From Litsea cubeba (Eukaryota; Streptophyta; Magnoliopsida; Laurales; Lauraceae): a stretch of DNA of 64,000 bases. Both the position numbers and the translations under genes were made by a program. The stretch spans positions 113,490,050-113,554,049 of the forward strand of contig CM022946.1 of NCBI GenBank assembly GCA_012931725.1, in the 5' to 3' direction. Within the stretch, counting starts at the first letter, position 1. Each line of letters opens with the position of its first letter. Under the pieces are notes generated by a model. That model had not been told where the DNA came from. It saw nothing but the letters and a program-made list of their open reading frames with translations, and did no database searches. Shown here piece after piece: positions 55,061-64,000 of this stretch.

Positions 55061-58000
55061 TCAAGGGTAGTACCGCTTTAAGAACTTGCCGTTGATGGGC
55101 AACATACATCCATCACACTCCATGTTTAGGAGTGCGTATGCGCCATTGGAGAAAACCTTGTCGATGACGTAGGGTCCCTCCCATTTTGGCTCAAACTTTC
55201 CTTTGGACTTATGAGCGAAGACCATTGGTCTTTTTACAGCAAGAACCGAGTCACCCTTTTTGTAGGCGCGTTGCCTGACCTTTTTATCGAAAGATCCTGC
55301 CATGCGTGCTTTATAAAGTTCAATGCTTTGTCGAGCTTCGAGCCATCTTTCATCGAGATTGTCCAGCTCATGGAGTCGCAATTTGACATTGCTTTCTTGA
55401 GTCATGTAATTTTGCAAATATAACCTCAGGGAAGAAATTTGTAGTTCCAAGGGTACGACAGCTTCGCATCCATAGACCAAGGAGAATGGTGTGCTATGGG
55501 TTGGTCCTCGAACGGTGGTTCGATAGGCCCATAAAGCTTTAGATAGTTTGTCGCTCCAGTCTCTTTTGTGACTAGAGACCATTTTTTGAGGATTTTGCAG
55601 AGTTGTTGAAGGCTTTTGCTAATCCGTTTGCTGCCGGATTATATGGAGTCGAAGGACAACTTTGGATTTTGTATTTGTCGCAGAACCTGTAGAATCGATG
55701 CTCCCGGAATTGTGGTCTGTTATCATGGACGAATCTTTTGAGTATACCGAAACGACAAATGATGTTGGTGCGCAGGAACTGAAGGACTGATGAGGTCTTC
55801 ATTTTGTTGAGCGCAAATGCATCCGACCACTTGGAGAAATAATCTGTAGCGGTGAAGATAAAGTGATGACCTTTACTTGAAGGGGGAGAAATAGGACCGA
55901 TAATGTCCATACCCCAGGCTTCGAAAGGCCATGAGATTGCTGTAGGATACAGCCATTTTGGAGGCATGTGAATGTAATCTGCATGAACTTGGCATTGTTG
56001 GCAGCGCTTAGCGAATTACATTGCGTCAGCTACCATGGTAGGCTAGTAATAACCTAACCTTTTTATCTGATCGTAAAGCTTTAGACTAGCCTGATGAGCT
56101 CCATAAAGACCAGTATGAACTTCTTCGAGTGCTTCTTCAGCCTCTTGTTGTGACAAGCAGCATAGAAGTATTCCGTTGATGGATTTCTTGTAGAGGATTT
56201 TTGAAGGAATATCCAAATGAAAGCTTAGGGCTCGCCTTTGGATGCTTACCCTTTCTTTTGGATCTTCAGGTAGGATTCCGAACGTAGTGTAATCAATTAA
56301 CAGATCCCTCCAGTCGCCGATTGAAATTTGAAGGATAGAGATCCGACTTCCAACCACTTAGTGGCATTCAGCAACTGCTTGATGTGTGTTAAGAGGAGGG
56401 AGGATTCTTCTTTCGCACACTGTGATTTGCATGTTTTCCCCTTCCTGGATTGCCATAGATGCAGCAAGTCCGGCCAGGGCATCTGCACGTATGTTCAGCT
56501 CTATGAATGTGGGTGATGTGATAGATGTCAAACTTTTACAGAAGCGATTGTGCCTTGTTGTAGTAAGGTAGCAGATCAGGCTTTTTGACTTCAAATTTCT
56601 GATTCATCTGGTTGACGATCAGTTGAGAGTCTCCAAAGACTTCCAGCATGGTGATACCATATTGATTACAAGTTCCAATCCTAGGATCAGAGCTTGATAT
56701 TCAGCTGCATTGTCTGTGCATGGTTTCAATAGCGAGAAAGCGTGTGGAATCATGTATTTGTCGGGGCTAACAAAGAGGATGCCAAGTCCCGGGATCAGCT
56801 ATCTTTTTTCATTTGTCCTGGTTGCACCATCAAAGTACATGTCCCAGGAGGCATTTTGTGAGAAAGTCTCCAGATTGTAGACTGGTTCATCTGGGAGATC
56901 ATCTTTGAGTGGAGAATCTTTAGGTAATGGATGCTCTACGAGAAAGTCCGCTAGAGCTTGCCCTTTGATCGCTTTTTGTGGTATATACCTAATATCAAAT
57001 TGTGATAGAAGGATGAATCATTTTGTCAGTCGGGCATTGAGAGAACCTGCTTTTGTGACAAGGACCTTCAAGAGGTTGATCCTTGAGACCAAGTAGACTG
57101 TGTTGGAAAGCAAGTAGTGATGCAGCTTTTGTACGGTGAACATCACTGCAGGGCATTCCTTTTTGACTGGGGAGTAGCGATGCTCTGCACCTACTAGCAT
57201 GCGGCTGAGGTAGTATAGAGCAACTTCTTTTCTTTCATCATTTTCTTGTGCAAACAAAGCGCCCAGAGAGTGATCAAGGGCTCTTGTGTACAAGATGAAT
57301 GGTTTTTCAGTGGTAGGAGCAGCTAACACTAGAGGTTTGGTTAGGTATGACTTGATATCTTGAAATGCAGCTTCACAGTCAGCATCCCAGACAAAGTTTA
57401 CACCTTTTTTCATCAATCGGGAGAACGGACGATACTTCCCCGAAAGATTGGAGATGAACCATCTGATGTAGGCCAATCTCCCTTGAAGCCCTTTGAGTTC
57501 TCTCAAGGTTCTTAGAGAGGGCATTTCTAGAATTGCCTTGACTTTGATGGGGTCAAGTTCTATTCCAGCTTTCCAAACTAGGAATCCAAGGAACTTACCA
57601 GACGAGACGCCGAAGAAGCACTTTAGAGATTCATTCGCAATTTGTGTTTGCGAAGTCGGAGGAAGACTTCTCGAAGATCTTTGAGATGGTCTTCTTTTTT
57701 ATTGGTTTTTACGGCGAGGTCATCAACGTATCATTCGACCGTCTTGTGCTGCATATCTTGGAAAATTCTCATCATAGCCGTTTGATATGTGGCACCAGCA
57801 TTTTTCAGACCAAATGGCATGACAGTGTAGCGATAGACGCCAAATGGGGTCCGAAAGGATGTATGTTTTTCATCTTCAGGATACATCTTTATCTGATTGT
57901 AGCCAGAGAAGCTATCCATGAATGTCATTCGCTCGAATCCGCAGGTGTTGTTAATCATCACCTCCGGTATAGGGAGCGAGAATTCATCTTTAGGGCAAGC

Positions 58001-58806
58001 GCCATTCAGGTCTCTATAGTCAATACAGACCCTGATCTGCTTATTTTTTTTGTCACGGGGACAATGTTGGCCAACCATTCAGGATGTTGTTCCTCATGGA
58101 TGAAGCCGACGCTTTTGGGTTTTTAAACTTCTTGTTCAATTTTATCCATCACATTTGGACGGAATCTTCTTTGGCCATGTTTGACAGGCTTGATGTCTTC
58201 TTGAAGATTGAGTTTGTGGATTGCTACTTTGGCCTCTAAACCAGGCATTTCAGCGTAAGACCATGCAAAGCAATGGACAAACTCACGAAGAAAAATGATA
58301 TACTCGGGTAACTCATCATCCTTTATATTCTTGCTTATGAATACTGGACGTGGGTAATCTGGTGTTCCCAAGTCTATCTTTTGAACAGGATCTTCTGTTG
58401 GAAGGTTCGAAGGTGGTTGCTCCATAACATTTTCAGAGGCTTCTAACTCAACGAAACCTTCTCGGGTTTCAACGGCATTTTCAGACCAAGGTTTTGTTCC
58501 TTTCCATGGGTCTTCTTGATCAGTGATCTTCTCAAGGCTTGCTATGAGATGGTCTCAATCGCCTGTTGAAACTAGGTCGAAGTAAGGTACTTCTTTTGGA
58601 GACGAGGATTCTTCCGGGTTAGAAGACCACATGTCTGTATTATCGGACAATTCCTCTTCATCATCAGAGAAATTGTACCAATTGGAGGAGCTTCCTGGAT
58701 CTTTATCAGATGACTCTTCAAAGAGAAATCCAGGGAGATCGATGTCTTCATGGACTTGAGATGTTGAGGCTTGGTCAACAAATTGATTTTTAAGCCTTTG
58801 TGTCAA
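55061..58806 (-). pseudogene. Tat pol of element D, multiply broken
   Basis: Pieces in element order: linker (58806-58555), RT start with FVHCFAWSYAEMPGLEAKV (58425-58123), RT VCIDYRDLNGACPKDEF to GATYQ (58078-57731), YVDD preceded by a TGA, gypsy RNase H (57524-57018), archaeal-type RNase H fragments (about 56990-56360), integrase zinc region (56357-56043), core (55967-55572, ending in a short deletion) and C-terminus ending KRYYP (55582-55061). It shares the archaeal-type RNase H and integrase arrangement with A. Many stops and shifts make it inactive. It is useful as the reference for what A has lost in RT. Confidence 0.85.
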
Positions 58807-58851
58807 CTGTCTCAGGGGGTGTCAGGATCATACCCTAACCCATGTGAAGAT

Positions 58852-59989
58852 TGTTGGATACCGCGATCACTGAGAGGGGGGGGTGAATCAGTGATTTCTA
58901 AAAACAGGTCCAATTCAACAACAAAAACAAGTCAAACCACACAATGACACCAGATTTAACGTGGTTCACCGAAAGGCTACGTCCACGGTTCAAAGACTGT
59001 CCGAACACCAATCCGGGACAGATCTGAATCTTATTTAGTCGCACCAACGACAAAGAGCACCAACCCTTAGTTTCAGATAGCACCAACTATCTAGGAAGCA
59101 CCGACTCCCTTTACAATTTATCTGCACCAACAGATAGGATCACCAAACCCCAAACACCAAGCACCAACTTGATGAAAAAATAGAATAGAAGATTAATTCT
59201 GTCTACAGCCCTTCCCCTCTACAATTCTCTCTCTCTCAATCCCTTACAAATTGAAATTAAAGCATAAACAGAGAGACACTTAACTCATGGACGAATCACC
59301 ATCTTCTAGAGCATAATCTCGTCCACAATTGCTGTAGAAAACGTCACCACATCAGCACACAGCAACACACACCAGCAGCTTCTTCTTTCTTTCAAGAACT
59401 ATCTAAAACTCTTCTCTATTCTTTCTCTCTTCTGGTGTATCTTTAAGAACGACCCTTACATGCCTTTTTATAGGTTTTGATAACCCTTAATTGTATTTAA
59501 AATGGGCTACAATTCGTTTAGAAAGAGTCCCAAACAAATTAGATAAGAGTGCTGAATTTTCGTGCAAAACTTCTAATTCTGCGCAACTCTGGTTCCCGTG
59601 CTCGGTCGACATCATGGCTTGCCCGGTCGACCGAAGACACTGACTGGAAACAGACAATTTTTGAGCTCGGTCGACATCCTGGGGTCCCGGTCGACCGAAG
59701 ACACACTGTGTCACGAAAATAACTGAGAGGTGCCTGAAACTGTTTTCTGCAGGTTTCTTCTTGCTCGGTCGACCGCATGAAGAGCCCGGTCGACCGGTCA
59801 CTCTGTTTCAGGAAATCTGAATTCCTGACAGTTTCAATTCTGATTCTTCTCTTCAGCTCTATCAATACCAGCTTATTAACATCATGTTTGTGACAATGTG
59901 TTGACAAGAATTCCAACTCAAAACAATACTTGAGATGCTAACTTCTTCAATTCATCAAAAGACTTCTCAAGTCATCTCAAATTCCAACA
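58852..59989 (-). repeat. 3' LTR of the copia element (1,138 bp)
   Basis: On the minus strand TGTTGGAATTTG to GGTATCCAACA. A TATA box (TATAAAAAGG) is on the minus strand at 59473-59463. Confidence 0.9.
59604..59797. repeat. Three pairs of GGTCGAC palindromes in the copia U3
   Basis: Starts at 59604 and 59625, 59669 and 59689, 59767 and 59788, spacing 21, 20 and 21 bp. The first of each pair reads GCTCGGTCGAC and the second CCCGGTCGACCG. They lie 130-330 bp upstream of the minus-strand TATA box. Confidence 0.85.
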
Positions 59990-59990
59990 A

Positions 59991-60265
59991 TCTCCCCCTT
60001 TGGAATTGTTGGCAACACTATTGGAACTTCAACACTTTCAACTCCAGCTTGCAGCTCTTCCAAGTTCTTTTCAACACTCACTTGGAACCAATTCTGAAAT
60101 TCTGAAATAACAACCGTGCATTTTCAACAATCTCCCCCTATCTTTCATAGCCTAACATCTCTCCTTGCTATCATAGCATAACATCTCTCCCCCTTTGACA
60201 AGAAGTCCAAAGGGACCAAACCGAGGAGCGAATAGGATATTCAATGAATACTTTGCTCCCCCTTT
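59991..60265 (-). promoter_or_regulatory. Polypurine tract and three further purine tracts of the copia element
   Basis: AAAGGGGGAGA directly precedes the LTR (59991-60002). Similar GGGGGAG tracts occur on the minus strand near 60131-60142, 60187-60197 and 60253-60263, all between the end of pol and the LTR. Extra polypurine tracts are known in SIRE-type copia elements. No gene lies between 60003 and 60277. Confidence 0.7.
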
Positions 60266-60277
60266 CAAGCACAACTC

Positions 60278-63200
60278 CTATGGTTTAGGAGAGTGAGTAA
60301 CTCCTAACTTTTTCCGGAGATACTCGAAAACTTCCTTTGGCAGAGGTTTCGTGAAAATATCAGCCACTTGCTCAGTTGTTGGAACATATTCCAACTTGAC
60401 CTCTCCATCAGCAACTTTATCTTTAAGAAAATGATAACGAATTGCTACATGCTTTGTTCGAGAGTGCTGAACAGGATTCTTAGATATATGAATTGCACTC
60501 GTGTTGTCACATAGGATCGGCGTAGGATCCGTTGTAGGAACTCCTAGATCAGAGAGCATTTGCCGCATCCATAACACTTGCGTACAACAAGTTGCCGCTG
60601 CAATATATTCCGCTTCCGCTATCGAAAGGGATACAGAGTCTTGCTTCTTACTATGCCAAGCAACTAATCTTTCTCCAAGATAAAATGCGCCGCCGCTAGT
60701 ACTCTTGCGATCATCTACGCATCCAGCCCAATCGGCATCAGAATATGCAACAAGAGTGAAGGATTTTCCTTTGGGATACCAGATACCAAGCTCCATAGTA
60801 CCTTTCAGATATCGAAAGATTCTTTTCACTGCTGTAAGGTGCGTTTCAGTTGGTGCTGCTTGAAAACATGCAACCATACATACTGCTTGTAGAAGATCTG
60901 GTCTTGTAGCAGTCAAGTAGAGCAAGCTTCCTATCATAGAGCGATAGGTGGTATGATCAACGGACGAGGACTTATCATCTTTGCTAAGCTTCGTGTTCGT
61001 TGACATTGGTGTGCTCACTGGCTTGCTGTCTTCCATATTGTACCATTTCAGCATTTCCTTAATGTACTTCATTTGTGATATGAAGATACCATGTTTCAGC
61101 TGCTGAACTTGTAAACCAAGAAAGAACTTTAGTTCTCCAAGCATTGACATCTCAAATTCTTTCTTCATCTCTTCAGCGAAATTCCTGCACATCTCCTCAT
61201 CATTGCCACCGAAGATTATGTCATCAACATAAACAATGACAACCAGCTGTTTGCTTAACTCAGTTTTGACATACGGATTGCTATCAACCATTCCTTTTCC
61301 AAAACCGATCTTGCGGAGATAGAGATCCAGCCTTGCATACCATGCCCTTGGCGCTTGTTTCAGTCCATAAAGAGCCTTTTTCAATTTGCACACTAGATCT
61401 GAATTTTTGCTGATGAGAAAACCATCAGGTTGCTCAATGTAGACTTCTTCTTCAAGTAAACCATTCAAAAAAGCTGACTTTACGTCCATCTGAAATACCT
61501 TGAAGGTTTTGTATGCTGCCAATGTAAGAAACATTCGAATAGCTTCCAGACGAGCCACCGGTGCAAAGGTCTCTTCAAAATCTATGCCTTCAACTTGAGC
61601 ATAGCCTTTACAAACCAACCTTGCTTTGTTTCTAATGACTTGACCATCTTCATTCAGCTTATTCCGAAAGACCCATTTAGTACCAATAACATTCTTATCA
61701 GTAGGTCTAGGAACAAGTTCCCATGTGGAGTTCTTCTCAATTTGCTCCAACTCCTCATGCATAGCTTTCAACCAACTATCATCGAGACTGGCTTCAGCCA
61801 CAGTCTTGGGTTCAATGGTGGACACAAGTGAGTAATTGCTAACTACACTTTGTCTAGTTTGAACGCCTGCCTTAGGATCTCCAATGATTTGATCCTTAGG
61901 GTGTTGCTCTACCCAAGTGCTGTGCTTCTTAGGTGTAGTATCTTCTGAGTCATCCTTTGATTTCTCAGAATCATTAGATTCAGCCATCTCATCATCAATC
62001 TCACTCGAGTCCTCATTACCTGGACTGTCATTATGAGTTGCATTCTTTGGTTCAATATTCTCATCTATTCTCACATCAGCACTTTCTATGATTTTTCTGG
62101 TTCTTTTGTTAAGACACCTATATGCCTTGCTAGTAGAGGAGTAACCCAGAAATATACCTTCGTCAGCTCTTTCTTCAAATTTGCCCGGATTTTGTTCGAG
62201 CCGCTTGATGTAACACTTGCTGCCGAAGACTTTGAAGTGCTTGACTGTTGCTTTTCTTCCAAACCATAGCTCATAGGGAGTTTTGACTTCATGTGGCCTG
62301 ATCAAGCATCGATTTTGAATGTATACAGCCGTATGAATTGCCTCTTTCCAATACTTGTCAGCCATCTTGCTTTCACTTAGCATCGTACGAGCCATCTCTT
62401 GTACGGTGCGATTCTTCTGTTCCACAACTCCATTTTGCTGTGGAGTTCTAGGGGCTGAGTACTGTCTTTGAATGCCATGATGTTCATAATATTTAGTGAA
62501 CTCTTCAGATGTGAACTCGCCTCCACGATCAGACCTTAAAATCTTGATGCGTTTTTCCAATTGATTTTCAACCTGTGCTTTAAACACTTTAAAACGATCA
62601 AGTGCTTGATGCTTATGCTTAAGAAACAATACCCATGTCATACGAGTATAATCATCAATGCATAACATGAAATACTTATCTCCATTGGTGCTTTGAGTTC
62701 GCATCGGTCCACAAAGATCAGTGTGCACTAGCTCAAGAGGTTTCTTGGAATGATGCTCCTTTGACTTGAACATAACCCTCGTTTGCTTTCCCTTTTGGCA
62801 AGAGTCGCAAATGGGATTGGAAGGCTTTTCAACTTTAGACATGCCTCTTACAGCCTTTGAATTGCAAATCTTTGACATGTTATCAAAGCTTAGATGCCCA
62901 AGCCGTTTGTGCCACAACCAACTTTCCTCTGTCCGACTCTTCAAGCAGGTCTTTTCAGCTCCATCTGACAATGTATAGAGATTTCCAGCAGTTCTTGATC
63001 CAGTTGCCACTGTTTTGCCGTTGCTACTCTTCTTGATGGCAAACCCATTCTTTGTAAAGATAACTTCGTGACCCTTGTCACAGATCTGGCTCACACTAAG
63101 CAGGTTGTGTCTCAATCCAGACACATATAAGACTTCTTCAGATCTGATCTTGTTTGCCATAAGCTGAATAACACCTTTTCCGCAGATTTTGGCACCATCA

Positions 63201-63853
63201 TTGTTGCCAAACTTCACTGAACCGCCTTCATAGTGCTGTAATTTGATGAATTTCTCTTTATCACCAGTCATATGGCTTGAACAACCACTATCAAGGACCC
63301 ATGGTGCTGCCTTCTTTTGTGCATTGAATGCCATTTGCACAATGAGAGATTCTTTGGGACTACCTTCCCTTTTCTTTGCCCTCCAAGCCTTAACTAACTT
63401 GGGTTTCTTTTCAACCTGAAATTGGTTAGCAATAGGCAACCTACAATCCCTAGCCAAGTGTCCATAATTATGACACATATAGCACTCAATTTTGTGGCTA
63501 CTTAGGATTGAAAAAGGATTCCTAGTCACAAATGGACTGTTTCTTACATAGAATTTGCAATCAGCTCTTTTATGTCCAAACATATTACAATGAAAGCAAT
63601 AACCATAGAATTTGTATCTTCTTTGTGGCTGGTTAGTCTTCATTACCTTTCTAACAGGAATGGACTCCTTTCTAGGTTGAGTGGGCTTCATAGAGTTAGA
63701 AGGTGCAGTGACTTGCTTCACAAACTCTTTCTTTTCAAGAGGTGTAATCTTAGAGGATTCACCTTACTCAAATCCTAGACCAAATCTGAAGTGGGCAGGT
63801 CTTTGAACTTTCAGTAGTTCATTGAGTTTCATAGTCCCTGTATTGACTGCCAT
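60278..63853 (-). CDS. Copia gag remnant-pol polyprotein (one internal stop, capsid deleted)
   Basis: The first ATG is at 63853 and the frame runs to 60278 with one TAA at 63766-63764; below it 1,147 codons or more are open. After a short gag remnant ending FRFGLGFE, two zinc knuckles follow (CFHCNMFGHKRADC and CYMCHNYGHLARDC), then protease (WVLDSGCSSHM), integrase zinc region (WHKRLGHLSF, CDSCQKGK) and core (HTDLCGPM, RSDRGGEF, NGVVEQKNRT), RT (KARLVCKGYAQVEGIDFEET, IVYVDDIIFGG) and RNase H (AYSDADWAGC, IAEAEYIAA, CDNTSAIHIS). Pol looks catalytically complete. The capsid domain that should lie between the leader and the knuckles is missing: ATG to first knuckle is only about 85 codons. It would need gag from another copy and loss or readthrough of the stop. 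Confidence 0.9.
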
Positions 63854-63905
63854 GTGATTTGACAAGAGATCACCCTTAGCGTATTAAACTGATCAAGGGA
63901 GCCTC

Positions 63906-63917
63906 GCTCTGATACCA
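63906..63917 (-). promoter_or_regulatory. tRNA-iMet primer-binding site of the copia element
   Basis: Minus strand TGGTATCAGAGC, two bases after the LTR end. Confidence 0.92.
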
Positions 63918-63919
63918 AT

Positions 63920-64000
63920 TGTTGGATACCGTGATCACTGAGAGGGGGGGGGGGGTGAATCAGTGATTTCTAAAAACAGGTCCAATTCAACAACAAAAAC
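63920..64000 (-). repeat. 5' LTR of the copia element (first 81 bases visible)
   Basis: Repeats the end of the 3' LTR (58852 onward) with one base change and a longer G run. Confidence 0.9.

Larger units (their letters stand above)
46412..58851 (-). mobile_element. Tat-type Ty3/gypsy element D, decayed, 5' part missing
   Basis: Minus-orientation copy: 3' LTR, polypurine tract, tandem repeats, antisense gene (plus strand), minisatellite, hairpin array and pol up to the linker before RT. It is cut at 58851 by a copia element, with gag and 5' LTR not in the window. It keeps the RT N-terminal part that A has lost, but with many stops. Confidence 0.85.
58852..64000 (-). mobile_element. Ty1/copia retrotransposon, minus orientation, 5' LTR runs off the right edge
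   Basis: 3' LTR at 58852-59989, polypurine tract at 59991-60002, pol at 60278-63853, primer-binding site at 63906-63917, and 81 bp of the 5' LTR from 63920. The visible LTR ends differ by one base and the length of a G run. Domain order protease-integrase-RT-RNase H is that of copia. The capsid part of gag is missing. The left flank base group is AAGAT; the matching duplication would lie beyond the window. Lineage (SIRE or Tork-like) is not settled. Confidence 0.92.

Overview
This window is a gene-free, retrotransposon-packed stretch of a flowering-plant nuclear genome. The evidence is plant-type Ty3/gypsy and Ty1/copia LTR elements, tRNA-iMet primer-binding sites (TGGTATCAGAGC), an archaeal-type second RNase H typical of the plant Tat lineage, and GT-AG introns. 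I see no host gene, rRNA, tRNA or CRISPR. The species cannot be told from the sequence.

Layout. 1-826: end of an LTR of an unknown element reaching off the left edge. 827-5216 (C1) and 5217-13387 (C2): two defective plus-strand copies of one large Tat-type gypsy family, C1 ending exactly where C2 internal DNA begins. 13388-16710: LTR of a second gypsy family (F1). 16711-19848: a small Tekay/Del-like gypsy deletion derivative (E2) with paired 821-bp LTRs. 19849-21486 and 41443-42642: gag-type internal region cut in two by element A. 21487-41442 (A): a 20-kb Tat element in minus orientation with 2.3-kb LTRs and a perfect TGCTA target duplication. 42643-45997: second F1 LTR. 45998-46411: Tat internal scrap. 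46412-58851 (D): a degraded minus-strand Tat copy. 58852-64000: a minus-strand copia element with a nearly open pol, running off the right edge.

How the Tat family works. Gag and pol (RT, degenerate gypsy RNase H, archaeal-type RNase H, integrase) are read from the LTR promoter. On the opposite strand, between pol and the 3' LTR, sits a separate spliced gene of about 1,224 codons with its own TATA box, a 16-bp palindrome at fixed spacing, five exons, a plant-mobile-domain-like region, a basic nuclear-localisation-like stretch and a coiled coil. All copies in the window are broken in at least one essential function, yet A has almost identical LTRs, so it was probably moved in trans.

Most unusual signals. 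(1) Between pol and the antisense gene lies an array of nine to eleven 30-31-nt hairpins whose stems co-vary from unit to unit. (2) Three LTR families carry pairs of short palindromes 20-22 bp apart, and two homologous F1 LTRs carry different palindromes (TCCGGA versus CTCGAG) at the same position. (3) Two Tat copies appear to have inserted into the same short gap of other Tat copies.
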